Part shown: one piece after another, positions 17,042 through 26,871 of the stretch
How positions within the stretch are numbered: the stretch's first letter is position 1
Layout of the letters: each line of letters starts with the position of its first letter
NCBI GenBank assembly: GCA_964495705.1
Contig: CAZBWS010000001.1
Coordinates: 1 to 64,000, forward strand
Direction of reading: 5' to 3'
DNA: 64,000 bases
DNA from: CAZBWS01 sp964495705
GTDB taxonomy: Bacteria > Pseudomonadota > Gammaproteobacteria > HTCC5015
Program-made: the position numbers and the translations under genes
The notes under the pieces: generated by a model
Told to the model about the DNA's origin: nothing
Databases searched by the model: none
What the model saw: the letters and a program-made list of their open reading frames with translations, nothing else

Positions 17042-18790
17042 CTATGCCAGATCACGGGGCTGAGCATCATTCGCTTCGGCCTGCTTAGGTGACAAGACCA
17101 TTTCGTGGTGCCCCTTGCCATTGGCAATCATTGGGAACACGTTTACGCCCTGATCAATTTCAATATCCATAAACACCAAGCGATCATGGTACTCAACAAA
17201 GGCTTTTTCCATCGCGGCCTCAAGATCAGCGGGGTCGGTCACGCGAATACCGATATGCCCATAAGATTCTGCCATTTTGACGAGATCAGGTAAGGCTTCA
17301 ACGTACGACATGGAGTAACGACCTTCATAGAAGAACTCCTGCCATTGGCGAACCATACCCATATAACGGTTATTCAAATTAATGATCTTGATCGGCGTCA
17401 TATACTGCAGCGCCGTCGACATTTCTTGAATACACATCATAATCGACGCTTCGCCGGTCACGCAGGCAACCTGGCTATCAGGGAACGCAAGCTGCGCACC
17501 GATGGCGGCAGGCATACCAAAGCCCATCGTGCCCAAGCCACCCGAATTCAACCACTGACGTGGACGATTAAAGTGGTAATACTGGGCGGCAAACATCTGG
17601 TGCTGGCCTACATCAGAGGTGATGATCGCGTCGCCTTTGGTGACCTTATACAAAGTCTCGATCACTTGCTGAGGCATGATCTGGTCTTTCACCTCATAAC
17701 TCAAGCAATCCAGCGCCTGCCATCGAGAGACCTGCTCCCACCACGGCTCTAATAGCTCAGTGTCAGGTGTCTTGTGGCCCACATCATCTAGAATGTTCAG
17801 CATTTCCTGTAACACAGGTTGCATTTGGCCTACGATGGGAATATCCGCTTTTACATTCTTCGAAATCGAAGAAGGGTCAACATCGATATGTGCAATTTGT
17901 GCATAGGGAGCAAATTTATCCAGTTCCCCCGTTACCCGATCATCAAAGCGCGCACCAGCACTGAGGATAACATCCGCCTCATGCATAGCCATATTAGCTT
18001 CATAAGTACCGTGCATACCTAACATGCCGATAGAATGCTCACCTTTACCAGGGTAGGCACCTAAGCCCATCAAAGTACAGGTCAATGGCATACCTAGGCG
18101 TGCCGCCAATGTACGCAACTCCTCAGAGGCATTACCCTGAACAACACCACCACCCACGTACAGCACAGGGCGCTTCGCTGCCAACAACATTTCTACGGCT
18201 TTGCGAATCTGACCACTATGGCCCTTATCTGCAGGGCGGTAAGAGCGAATATCAACATTTTTAGGATATTCAAAAGGAATTTTAATACTGGGGTCAGTAA
18301 TGTTCTTGGGAATATCCACAACCACAGGACCAGGACGCCCCGTTGTAGCAATGTGGAAAGCCTTCTTAATAGCAGGCCCTAAATCCTCAACGCGCTTTAC
18401 CATCACATTGTGTTTAACGATCGGGCGAGTGATGCCCACGCTGTCACACTCTTGAAAAGCGTCGCTGCCAACGAATTTCAATGGCACCTGACCCGTAAGC
18501 ACGACCATAGGTATCGAATCAGTGTAAGCCGTTGCTATACCGGTCACCGCATTGGTAGCACCAGGGCCAGAGGTCACAAGAACCACCCCGGCCTTACCGG
18601 TACAACGGGCATAACCATCAGCGGCGTGCGTCGCACCCTGCTCGTGGCGTACTAGAATATGTTTTACGTCATCTTGTTGAAATAGCGCATCGTAGATATG
18701 TAAAACTGAACCACCTGGGTAGCCAAATACAAATTCAACGCCTTCGCTTTTCAGCGACTCAACAATTATTTCACCGCCAGATAATTCCAC
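17042..18790 (-). CDS. ilvI: Acetolactate synthase large subunit
   Basis: 582 residues, catalytic subunit of the thiamine-diphosphate enzyme that makes acetolactate. The TPP glutamate lies in VRHEQGATHAADGYAR (about residue 49). The central domain and the C-terminal GEASIMMCIQEMSTALQY...NNRYMGMVRQWQ cofactor-binding region are intact. The start is GTG at 18788-18790 with GGGAG 8 nt upstream. It is the first gene of ilvI-ilvH-ilvC. No branched-chain-rich leader peptide was found in the 349-bp divergent region before bepA, so attenuation is not evident. Confidence 0.96.
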   Translation of the reverse strand: MELSGGEIIVESLKSEGVEFVFGYPGGSVLHIYDALFQQDDVKHILVRHEQGATHAADGYARCTGKAGVVLVTSGPGATNAVTGIATAYTDSIPMVVLTGQVPLKFVGSDAFQECDSVGITRPIVKHNVMVKRVEDLGPAIKKAFHIATTGRPGPVVVDIPKNITDPSIKIPFEYPKNVDIRSYRPADKGHSGQIRKAVEMLLAAKRPVLYVGGGVVQGNASEELRTLAARLGMPLTCTLMGLGAYPGKGEHSIGMLGMHGTYEANMAMHEADVILSAGARFDDRVTGELDKFAPYAQIAHIDVDPSSISKNVKADIPIVGQMQPVLQEMLNILDDVGHKTPDTELLEPWWEQVSRWQALDCLSYEVKDQIMPQQVIETLYKVTKGDAIITSDVGQHQMFAAQYYHFNRPRQWLNSGGLGTMGFGMPAAIGAQLAFPDSQVACVTGEASIMMCIQEMSTALQYMTPIKIINLNNRYMGMVRQWQEFFYEGRYSMSYVEALPDLVKMAESYGHIGIRVTDPADLEAAMEKAFVEYHDRLVFMDIEIDQGVNVFPMIANGKGHHEMVLSPKQAEANDAQPRDLA

Positions 18791-19139
18791 GGTTTATCTC
18801 CCATAAGATATAAATTCGAACAAAATAAGTTCGTGATGGGGATACGCTGCCGGTAGGCAATATTTATTCATCACTACAGAGGCAATGTGAGAACTCTGCT
18901 AGGAGCTGTGGACATGTCAATCACTCGCTCAAGTAGCGGCTTTTTGCACTGGGTAAAGTGCCAGCGGCTACAACCGCGCAACTTTACCAGAACATCCCAA
19001 TAAATCAATCAGTAAGCCAATAAAAACCTCATTTTCGACACATTTTAATCTATAGCGCAATGGGTATGGGCCATTGAACTTTCAGGCACACCGACACTCT
19101 CAGTGATAAGCATTGATTTTACCCTCCCCTACGCTCACT

Positions 19140-20573
19140 ATGGCTTCCATGATTTTACGCTGTACTTTTATTCATTTTCTAATTAACAGCCTGCTTTTAG
19201 CCAGTCTATTGCTCAGTAGCACAAGTTTTGCAGACGAGCTTCCCAGCATTGGTGAACCCGCAGACTTAACCCTATCTCCCCAGGAAGAAAAAAAACTCGG
19301 CAGCCGCTTTTTTCGCGCTCTTCAGCAACAAGAGTCCATACTTAAAGACCCAGAACTAAGCAGTTACATTCAGTCTCTAGGAAACCGTCTCAACTCAGGT
19401 ATTGGACAAGAGCCTTTTCGTTTTTTCATTATTAAAGATGCTCGTATCAATGCCTTTGCCGTACCTGGCGGCTTTATTGGCATGAACGCCGGCCTCATTC
19501 TTGCGAGCCGCAATGAAGGTGAACTCGCTGGCGTGATGGCCCACGAAATTGCCCACGTTACCCAGCGCCATATTGCCCGTTTTTATGCTGGCTCTGGCAC
19601 GGCCAGCTGGTCACAACTCGGGGCCTTTCTCGCCGCTATCGCGCTCGCCTCACAGGGCGAAGGAGATGCCGCTGCCGCTGCATTTTACGCAGGCTCTGCG
19701 GCTAGCTATCAAAGCTTAATCAACCATACCCGTATTCATGAACAAGAAGCTGACCGCGTTGGCATACAATACCTCGCCCAAGCCGGCTTTAACCCAGGTG
19801 ATATGGCGGGCTTTTTTGATGTTATACGCAATAAAAGCTTAGAAGCTGACAAGCGCTTTGAAATTTTACGCACCCACCCTTTAAGTGAGAACCGAATTGC
19901 AGAAGCTAAGTCTCGCGCCCAACAAATCGGTATACACCCAGTCCCCAGCAGTAAACGCTATTTATTAATGAAGGCACGCTTGATCGCCACACTCGAGCAG
20001 CAACGAGGGCTACTCAAACACTTGCAAAATACGCAACAAACACTTTCAGAAGTTGACCGCTACGCCTTTGCACTGCTGCTTATCGACAATCGTGACTATA
20101 CAGCCGCGCATAGTCAGACGGAAAAACTACTTAAGCGTGACCCCGACAATATTCACTATCGCTTGCTCGCTGCCCAGCTGAGTATTGCTGAGCAGAATTA
20201 TATCCAAGCGGAACAGCAACTCACGCGCCTACTAAAGTTATATCCAGAACATATAGCCAGCATTGTGTATTACTCACGTACGCTGCGGCTATTAAAGAAA
20301 CATAAGGAAAATGTACAGTTAATTAAAGGTGTCGCTGAGCAAAATAGACCTATTGAACTGTATCGCCTGTTAGCTGAAAGCCTGAACCATTTAAATGAAC
20401 AAGCACAGTCGCAGCTCGCCCAAGGGCAGTACCACTTCCTCAGCGGCAGTTATCGTGCGGCAAGACTGCAGCTTAGTGCGGCTCTAAAGCAGAAAGACAA
20501 ACTCACCGAGAAAGACAAAAAACAAGCCAAAGATCTATTAGAACTGATAGAAGAAGAACAAAAGCAACGCTAA
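19140..20573 (+). CDS. bepA: BepA-like periplasmic M48 metalloprotease with TPR domain
   Basis: About 477 residues from the ATG at 19140; the longer frame starts with TTG and would put nine residues before the signal peptide. The M48 catalytic motif HEIAH is at about 135-139, with the third zinc ligand in HEQEADRVG. The C-terminal half is a TPR array (about 300-470) rich in paired hydrophobic residues. In E. coli BepA (YfgC) degrades stalled LptD and acts on BAM substrates in the periplasm; the domain order is the same here. It is divergently transcribed from ilvI and probably monocistronic. Start at 19149 is an alternative. Confidence 0.85.
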   Translation: MASMILRCTFIHFLINSLLLASLLLSSTSFADELPSIGEPADLTLSPQEEKKLGSRFFRALQQQESILKDPELSSYIQSLGNRLNSGIGQEPFRFFIIKDARINAFAVPGGFIGMNAGLILASRNEGELAGVMAHEIAHVTQRHIARFYAGSGTASWSQLGAFLAAIALASQGEGDAAAAAFYAGSAASYQSLINHTRIHEQEADRVGIQYLAQAGFNPGDMAGFFDVIRNKSLEADKRFEILRTHPLSENRIAEAKSRAQQIGIHPVPSSKRYLLMKARLIATLEQQRGLLKHLQNTQQTLSEVDRYAFALLLIDNRDYTAAHSQTEKLLKRDPDNIHYRLLAAQLSIAEQNYIQAEQQLTRLLKLYPEHIASIVYYSRTLRLLKKHKENVQLIKGVAEQNRPIELYRLLAESLNHLNEQAQSQLAQGQYHFLSGSYRAARLQLSAALKQKDKLTEKDKKQAKDLLELIEEEQKQR

Positions 20574-20610
20574 TACCCATCCACGTCGCCTTTTGCATGA
20601 GCCTAGAGCC

Positions 20611-20619
20611 TATCCGCAT
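20611..20619 (-). repeat. Single intergenic ATGCGGATA word
   Basis: TATCCGCAT preceded by AGAGCC, so the full 13-base consensus ATGCGGATAGGCT is present on the minus strand. It lies 38 bp after the bepA stop. Confidence 0.65.
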
Positions 20620-20674
20620 AACAGCGCAGATTAATTAAGGTTACACTGCAATCACTTCAGTCTAAGTGTCAACC

Positions 20675-22032
20675 ATGTCCCACTCACGCCTCGCCCCCCT
20701 CTCTGTCGCCAGCGCCTCATCAGCCATGAACGCAGGGCAGATTATTGTCTTTTCCCTGCTACCATTGGTTTGCCAAAGCATTCAATTACAAGGCTGGCAT
20801 GCGGGCTTGATTCTAAGTATTTCTTCTTTTTGCTTTGCCTTGGTCTCACCTATTTGGGGCCAACTTAGCGAACGCTTAGGGCGTGTTCCAGTGTTAACCA
20901 TTGGTTTACTTGGCTATTCTGCAGGGACGCTATTGTTCACGTTCTTACTAGATTTCGGCAGCGTTGATCAGTTTGGTCTTGTAGCTTTTGTAAGCTTACT
21001 CGTTATTGCGCGCTGTATGCAGTCACTGCTCATGGGCGCTATCATTCCATCCTCTACCGCCTATATTGTCGACACCACCCCCATAGAAAAACGCGCCCAA
21101 GGTATGGCGCTGCTCGGCGCCGCACAAAATATCGGTGCCATACTCGGCCCTGTCATCATCAGCCTACTCGCTGCCTACTCTTTGCTCTATAGCTTCTATA
21201 TCGCAGCCCTGTTGACCGCTGTCAGTGCCGTATTCGTTTACTGCTATGCGGATAGGCTGCAGACAGCGGGTAAGTCATACATCAATGTAAAACCTTGGCC
21301 GTTAATCAAAAACATAGCGACCAGCTTCAGTGATCCACGCTACCGACTCTACAGCTTAGCCGGCATCGGCATCTTCGCTAGCTATTCTATAGTCCAACAG
21401 CCGCTCGCCTACTGGCTAAAAGACAGCTTTGGCCTGAGCAGCAGTGAAGCCGCGAGCTGGCTAGGCATGGCTATGACCGCTTTTGCTGTGGCAGGCACGG
21501 TGATTCAACTATTTATCATACCCAAACTTAAGTTCCAGCCGTGCGAGTACTTAATCCCGGGCTTCGTTCTGATCGGCACTGGCGCGCTGAGCATATACGC
21601 ACTGCAAAGCTTTAGCGGCGTCATCATCGGCATGGGGGCAATGGGCGTTGGTTTATCCATTGCCTTTGTCGGCTATGCGGGGGAATTGAGTAGCCGAGTG
21701 AATGAGGATGAGCGCGGGCAAGCGGGGGGAGTGATTGGAGCCACCCCTGCGGTAGGCTTTATGATTGGGCCACTAGCAGGCGCCTTTGCTTATGAGTTGG
21801 ATGGAGCTTTGCCGTTTTTTGTTACGGCGGGACTGTGTGTGGGGCTGGTTGTTTTGACTTGGGTGGAGCAGNNNNNNNNNNNNNNNNNNNNNNNNNNNNN
21901 NNNNNNNNNNNNNNNNNNNNNNNNNNNNNNNNNNNNNNNNNNNNNNNNNNNNNNNNNNNNNNNNNNNNNNNTTTTGTTACGGCGGGACTGTGTGTGGGGC
22001 TGGTTGTTTTGACTTGGGTGGAGCAGAGATAA
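20675..22032 (+). CDS. MFS transporter, split by an artefactual gap
   Basis: Major facilitator protein with about 12 transmembrane helices and the motif-A like loop GQLSERLGRVPVL after helix 2, typical of drug/proton antiporters of the TetA/YajR-like groups. The frame appears broken at 21872 by 100 N plus a 55-bp duplicate. Removing 155 bp makes the frame continue to GTG-GAG-CAG-AGA-TAA at 22030, about 400 residues. The start is ATG at 20675 or GTG at 20666; no strong binding site decides. The substrate is unknown. The gene contains one ATGCGGATA word (21246). Confidence 0.8.
21872..21971. other. Assembly gap, artefactual (100 N)
   Basis: The 55 bases before the gap (21817-21871) are identical to the 55 after it (21972-22026). 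The flanking contigs therefore overlap, and no sequence is likely missing. Confidence 0.9.
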
Positions 22033-22059
22033 AATTAAACTTCTTCTATAAATATCCCG

Positions 22060-22929
22060 TTACGCATTAAATATGCTTTTAAGGTTTTTAGATGGCGTCC
22101 AATTTCCTTCTCCTAAAAAGGCGACTATGACATCAGAAAGGGAAACACCTAAAAACTCCTTGGCAGCACTTTCTCCTGCGTCCTCAAAGTTTGCATTATT
22201 AGTAAAACCAATAAATATATCGAATTTTTCACATAAATTTTTAACCAAAATATGGGCTAGGTTATAACTAAGCTCTTGCTCTTCACTTGACGCATAAAAC
22301 CCATCACCCGACCAAAAGTTCTGTATAGTTTCACTATTCCAATGAGATTTGTGCCTAGCAATCAAATCCGCATCGACATATAAACCAATACCAGCTAGAG
22401 CCTCTTCCATGGATACTGCTAAACCTTCATTCAACCAAACAGGTATTGGTAAATGAGCTAAGCAAGCATGAGTCAGCTCATGCACTGCAATTGGTTCAGC
22501 GTAACTTACCTCTTGAGATGGAAATACAAAGTGCCCATAGCCTTCGTTAATATACATTCCTGAGCTTAGGCCAAACTCCCCTTCATCAGGATAAAACATG
22601 CCGACATATTTATAGTAATCATCAATATTTTCAAAAATGATCGCCACATGGTTTCCGAACCCTTCATCTGAAGCGATGCCATTGAGAGTTTTTAATATTT
22701 TCTTAAGTGTCTGCTCTAAAAATGAAGTAAAAACATTTACATAACGTTCATTTTCGTTAGATAGTATTGAGAAATTTTCAGAACTCTCTATTCGGTAACT
22801 ACCTTCAAATTCGTTTGCAACAGACAAAAGCCAATTATCACACGCCCTACGCCACTCAACATTAAGCTCAGCTGGCTCTAAGTCATCTCCAATTTTTAAT
22901 GCTATTTCATTCCAGTCAGGTTTAATCAC
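22060..22929 (-). CDS. Putative gluzincin-type metallopeptidase (peptidase MA-like)
   Basis: 289 residues without a signal peptide. The centre carries HELTHACLAHLP followed about a dozen residues later by WLNEGLAVSMEE. This is the HExxH plus downstream glutamate of the peptidase MA (gluzincin) clan, where NEG-L-A supplies the third zinc ligand. The start is GTG at 22927-22929, overlapping the rbgA stop as GTGA, so the two are translationally coupled. Flanks outside the motif are not recognised. A cytoplasmic zinc peptidase is the best guess; the substrate is unknown. Confidence 0.65.
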   Translation of the reverse strand: MIKPDWNEIALKIGDDLEPAELNVEWRRACDNWLLSVANEFEGSYRIESSENFSILSNENERYVNVFTSFLEQTLKKILKTLNGIASDEGFGNHVAIIFENIDDYYKYVGMFYPDEGEFGLSSGMYINEGYGHFVFPSQEVSYAEPIAVHELTHACLAHLPIPVWLNEGLAVSMEEALAGIGLYVDADLIARHKSHWNSETIQNFWSGDGFYASSEEQELSYNLAHILVKNLCEKFDIFIGFTNNANFEDAGESAAKEFLGVSLSDVIVAFLGEGNWTPSKNLKSIFNA

Positions 22930-23858
22930 TTCCGCTTCCTACGCTTCTTCTTACTCTTCTCAATCCGCTCCGCATCCTTAATTGCCTTAGCTTCCATCAG
23001 CGCAATCGCTTCGATTTTCTCAGCCTCGGCCATCTCTGGCGTCTCCAAGCTAATACGTCCCAAGGTGGCATTACGATATTCATTAATCAATATCACCGAG
23101 GCCTTGTGCAAATCCACCAAACCTCCAGCACCAATGCAGCCGCGCTTGCGGCCCATAGTTTCTAGAAACTCCAGTTCCGACCCTGGAACTTCATCTAAGT
23201 CATAGCGCTTAACGATTAAATCCGGGCAAGTCTGTAGAAAATACTCCGCGGCAAAAAAGGCCACGTCATCATATTCAATCGCAGTGTCTTTGATTGCACC
23301 CGTTATCGCCAAGCGATAGCTACTTTTCGGGTTTTCTACTTTCGGCCACAAAATACCTGGGGTATCTGATAGATAAATATCATTATCCAGGCGGATACGT
23401 TGCTGGCGCTTCGTCACCGCGGGTTCATTACCCGTTTTTGCAATTTGGCGCCCCGCGAGAATATTGATCAAGGTGGATTTACCGACATTGGGTATACCCA
23501 TGATCATCGTGTGCAGGGTTTTCCCGCTGGCGACTTTTTCGGGCAATAGCTGCTGGCACAGTTCAGCAATTTGTTGAATTTTTGCAGGCTGCTCGGTGCT
23601 TAGCACTAGGGTTTTAACCGTCTTATCCTGTTCCAGATATTCCTGCCACAGCTTGGTGACGGCAGGGTCAGCAAGATCGTGTTTATTCAAAATTTTAATA
23701 CAGGGCTTGTCACCTCGTACTTCTTGAATCACGGGGTTTTCGCTGCTGTAGGGAATGCGCGCATCTAGCACCTCAATCACTAAGTCGATGCCGGGCATAG
23801 ACTCTCTGATCTCTTTCGAGGCCTTGTACATATGCCCTGGGTACCACTGAACTGCCAT
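22926..23858 (-). CDS. ylqF: Ribosome biogenesis GTPase YlqF/RbgA
   Basis: 310-residue circularly permuted GTPase that acts in late 50S subunit assembly. The G4 motif NKHD is at 58-61, before the G1 P-loop GIPNVGKST (about 119-127) and the G3 DTPG, which is the hallmark of the permuted YlqF/YawG families. The N-terminus MAVQWYPGHMYKA is the typical start. The C-terminus is helical and ends in a very basic Lys/Arg-rich tail likely to bind rRNA. Divergent from rlmI, another ribosome-maturation gene. Confidence 0.92.
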   Translation of the reverse strand: MAVQWYPGHMYKASKEIRESMPGIDLVIEVLDARIPYSSENPVIQEVRGDKPCIKILNKHDLADPAVTKLWQEYLEQDKTVKTLVLSTEQPAKIQQIAELCQQLLPEKVASGKTLHTMIMGIPNVGKSTLINILAGRQIAKTGNEPAVTKRQQRIRLDNDIYLSDTPGILWPKVENPKSSYRLAITGAIKDTAIEYDDVAFFAAEYFLQTCPDLIVKRYDLDEVPGSELEFLETMGRKRGCIGAGGLVDLHKASVILINEYRNATLGRISLETPEMAEAEKIEAIALMEAKAIKDAERIEKSKKKRRKRK

Positions 23859-23970
23859 TTTAGATGCCTTGTTGTAAGCGGGTTAACGATAACTGGAAAG
23901 GAATACGCTATTTTAAGCCATTATGCTTTAAAATATCGCCCTAATTCCCCTAACAACATAAGAGAAGCCC

Positions 23971-25337
23971 ATGCCCGCCACTATGCATCTGAAAGCTGGA
24001 CGTGAAAAATCCATCAAACGTCGTCACCCTTGGGTTTTTTCTGGGGCGATTGAGCGCGTGGACGGCGACCCTCAACCAGGGGAAACCATTCAAGTAATGA
24101 ACAGTGACGGACAGCGCTTAGCGCTAGCGGCCTACTCCCCTGAGTCACAGATACAGGCACGTATTTGGCAATTTGGTGAAGCTAAAAAACCTATCAAAGG
24201 GGATAGTAGTATCGACGCTAATTTTTTTGTACAGCGTATTGCTGCGGCTAAACAACGCCGTGTCAGCTTGGGTGTAACCGAAGCCACCACAGGCTATCGC
24301 TTGATCAGCTCTGAGTCCGATGATCTGCCCGGCTTGATCGTCGATCACTACGCAAATTATCTAGTCGTGCAGTTTTTATCCCAGGGCACTGAGTTTTGGC
24401 GCAACGATATTATTCAAGCCCTGCGTGCGAGCTATCCTGAGCACCACATTTACGAGCGCTCCGATGTTGCCGTGCGCGAGAAAGAAGGCTTGGTGAAATG
24501 CCAAGGCTTGCTGTTAGGCGAAGAACCCGCAGACAGCATTAGTATTGAAGAGAACGGTTACAAGCTGGGCGTAGACATCAAAGGGGGTCATAAGACCGGC
24601 TTCTACCTTGATCAGCGCGACAGTCGCAAGGCTATTCAAAAATATGTAAAAGATAAAACCGTTTTAAACTGTTTCTCTTATACCGGTGGCTTCAGCGTAT
24701 CCGCATTAAGTGCGGGAGCCGCTCATGTGACCAACATTGATGAAAGCTTGCCTGCACTCAATATTGCCGAAGCCAATTTAACGCTGAACGGCTTGAATAC
24801 TGAGCAGTGCGACAATATAGAAGCGGACGTATTCAAGCGCCTGCGTCTATTTCGCGACCAGGGCAAAAAGTTCGACGTCATCATTCTTGACCCACCTAAA
24901 TTTGCCGACAACAAATCTCAGCTAANNNNNNNNNNNNNNNNNNNNNNNNNNNNNNNNNNNNNNNNNNNNNNNNNNNNNNNNNNNNNNNNNNNNNNNNNNN
25001 NNNNNNNNNNNNNNNNNNNNNNNNNTTCGACGTCATCATTCTTGACCCACCTAAATTTGCCGACAACAAATCTCAGCTAAAAAGTGCTTGCCGGGGCTAT
25101 AAAGACATTAACCTCTGGGCATTAAAGCTGCTCAACCCTGGTGGTATCTTAGCCACCTTCTCTTGCTCTGGCTTAATCAGCCCCGAATTATTCCAACAAA
25201 CCGTTGGCAATGCGGCTATTGATGCAGGACGTAATCTACGTATTATTGAACGCTTGAACCAAGGTGCCGACCACCCTACTTCGATTTTCTTTCCTGAGGG
25301 GCACTACTTGAAGGGTTTGATTTGTCAGGTGGATTGA
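23971..25337 (+). CDS. rlmI: 23S rRNA m5C1962 methyltransferase, split by an artefactual gap
   Basis: RlmI methylates C1962 of 23S rRNA using S-adenosylmethionine. An N-terminal PUA domain (KAGREKSIKRRHPWVFSGAI) precedes the Rossmann methyltransferase with FSYTGGFSVSA (motif I), DPPKFA (motif IV) and FSCSG (motif VI cysteine). The gap at 24926-25025 and the 55-bp duplicate break the frame. Subtracting 155 bp from 1367 leaves 1212 bp, that is 403 codons plus stop, close to the E. coli length, which supports a continuous intact gene. The stop is at 25335-25337. One ATGCGGATA word lies at 24698-24706 (minus). Confidence 0.9.
24926..25025. other. Assembly gap, artefactual (100 N)
   Basis: 24871-24925 equals 25026-25080 over 55 bases. 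Collapsing the duplicate restores the rlmI frame. Confidence 0.92.
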
Positions 25338-25352
25338 GCATTAAACAGGTAT

Positions 25353-25383
25353 AAAAAAAGCCCTCCGCTGGAGGGCTTTTTTT
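25353..25383. terminator. Bidirectional terminator between rlmI and the envelope-motor operon
   Basis: AGCCCTCC and GGAGGGCT pair around GCT, with a run of seven A on the left and seven T on the right. It therefore works for rlmI on the plus strand and for the operon ending at 25402 on the minus strand. Confidence 0.9.
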
Positions 25384-25401
25384 GAGGTACTGACTTTTAG
25401 C

Positions 25402-26352
25402 CTAAGGCGTAAAGATAATACTAAACTCAAGCACTTCAACAATACCTGGCCCATAGTTCGCCATTAGCTTCAAACGACTCTTCAACTTTGCTTCTAGCTC
25501 AGTATCGTCGATGGTGGACTTCACCACATCAACCGCCGTTATTGCTCCAGAGGTACTGACGGAGACCTTAAAGGTCACTGTACCTTCTAGGTCAGGATTG
25601 CTGCGTCGCGCTTTGTTATAAATGCGATCAAGCGCTCCTTTTACGCGTTGGTTAGCCAAGTAAATTTGCTCGTTACTACGACCACCCTGCTTAGTCTTAG
25701 CCTGGGTACGACCCGAGCCTTTACCGGAAGCTTTAATCTTACTGCCGCCGACCTTGCCTTTACCACGTGCGCCCAGGTCACCTGTCACACCCGTATTAGC
25801 TGTGTATTTAGCGGTATCAACGCCACCGCTACCCGCGGTTAAGTCTGTATTAAGATCAGAACCTTCGTGCACTTTACGTTGCGCATCGTTAGCCGAGATC
25901 ATATTCGCACTAGCGTTTTGCAGAGATAAGGTGTTACGCATCGCAGCCAATGAATCAGCAAATTCCATTAAACCCGCACTCTGGGCAACTTCTTTCGCTT
26001 CTTCAACTGTTTGCTCTGGTTTCTCAACCACCTCAGGCTCTTCAACCTCAAGAACTTCTTCTGGCTCTTCCTCTTCGACGACCTCTTCTTCTATAGGCTC
26101 CTCTTCTTCTACAGGTTCCTCTTCAGGCACGGGTTGTGGGGGAATCACCTCTGGCTCTTCTTCAACAATCAATTGCGCAAAGCGCTCTGGAATTTCTTCT
26201 ACTTCCTGCTCTGGCAACTCGATCAAAGGGATGACGATATACATGAGTAATACAAGGAATAGACCAATAACGATCATGACATTGAGCTTGCGCTCAGTGC
26301 CTGGCATTTCCTCCCATGGCATGATGCTCTTATGCTGAGTATTTGTAGTCAT
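25402..26352 (-). CDS. TonB-like energy transducer with AgmX/PglI C-terminal domain
   Basis: About 316 residues from the ATG at 26350-26352, which has AGGTGA just upstream; a GTG at 26361 is the alternative. The order is a short cytoplasmic N-terminus, one membrane helix (about 25-45), a long Glu/Pro/Val-rich periplasmic stretch (about 50-115), a Gly/Lys-rich linker, and a C-terminal domain (about 220-316) with NPDLEGTVTFKVSVSTSGAI. This is the pattern of the AgmX/PglI C-terminal (myxo_SS_tail) family, a TonB-like fold. It is the last gene of an operon with ExbB and two ExbD proteins, so it likely carries their motion across the periplasm. Confidence 0.8.
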   Translation of the reverse strand: MTTNTQHKSIMPWEEMPGTERKLNVMIVIGLFLVLLMYIVIPLIELPEQEVEEIPERFAQLIVEEEPEVIPPQPVPEEEPVEEEEPIEEEVVEEEEPEEVLEVEEPEVVEKPEQTVEEAKEVAQSAGLMEFADSLAAMRNTLSLQNASANMISANDAQRKVHEGSDLNTDLTAGSGGVDTAKYTANTGVTGDLGARGKGKVGGSKIKASGKGSGRTQAKTKQGGRSNEQIYLANQRVKGALDRIYNKARRSNPDLEGTVTFKVSVSTSGAITAVDVVKSTIDDTELEAKLKSRLKLMANYGPGIVEVLEFSIIFTP

Positions 26353-26361
26353 ATCATTCAC

Positions 26362-26871
26362 CTATGACTGCGAAGCAGCAGATTTTTGCACGACCGCTAA
26401 AGAGATCTTGGTATAACCTAACTCAGTGCAAGTGCTCATCACTTTTTTGAGAATAGAGAATGGAATACTCTTGTCACCCAATAAAGTAATCTCTTGCAGC
26501 TGCTCATTAGCGCCCACATCTTTAACCAGTACTTTACTCAGCTCTTTCTGTAATGCCGTTCTCACAGTACCGATGATCTTTTCTTCTTGGCTGGCCACTT
26601 CTTCTAGTAAGGCCACTTCATTGCCCTGCACAACGATACGATCGCGTGTAATCATGACCGTTACTGTCTGCGCAGGCTTAACCTGAGCAATAGAAGTTGG
26701 CAGCTTCATTTGCTTGTCTTCTGGCAAGGCGTCAGATTCAGACTGACTCACCAGTAAGAAGAAAACCAAGATAGTAAAAATGTCCATCAAAGACACCAAG
26801 TTCATTGGTGCACTTTTTTTCGCTCGTTTATGACGCTTGGCCATGCGCTTAGCGCTTTTTGACATCTTCAT
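26362..26871 (-). CDS. ExbD/TolR-family motor subunit, Asp-containing
   Basis: 169 residues. A very basic cytoplasmic N-terminus (1-20) is followed by a single membrane helix with the conserved aspartate in NLVSLMDIFTILVFFLL (Asp30) and a periplasmic domain. In ExbD/TolR this aspartate carries the proton that drives the motor. The start overlaps the stop of the other ExbD gene by one base (TAATG) and the next gene begins within a few bases. It probably forms a mixed ExbD assembly inside the ExbB pore. Confidence 0.88.
   Translation of the reverse strand: MKMSKSAKRMAKRHKRAKKSAPMNLVSLMDIFTILVFFLLVSQSESDALPEDKQMKLPTSIAQVKPAQTVTVMITRDRIVVQGNEVALLEEVASQEEKIIGTVRTALQKELSKVLVKDVGANEQLQEITLLGDKSIPFSILKKVMSTCTELGYTKISLAVVQKSAASQS

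Noticed and set aside
18791..19139. Leader peptide and attenuator for ilvI
   Set aside because: A GCACT/AGTGC hairpin and repeated AGCGGCT words are present, but no short frame rich in Ile/Val/Leu codons, and no T-tract in the right orientation.
21817..22026. 55-bp direct repeats around N runs as target-site duplications or a mobile element
   Set aside because: The same exact 55-bp length occurs at four unrelated sites around 100 N, which points to assembly k-mer overlap.
25754..26338. Ser/Thr/Gly-rich plus-strand open frame opposite the TonB-like gene
   Set aside because: Low-complexity product of the complementary Glu/Pro codons; the minus frame has the operon context and domain pattern.
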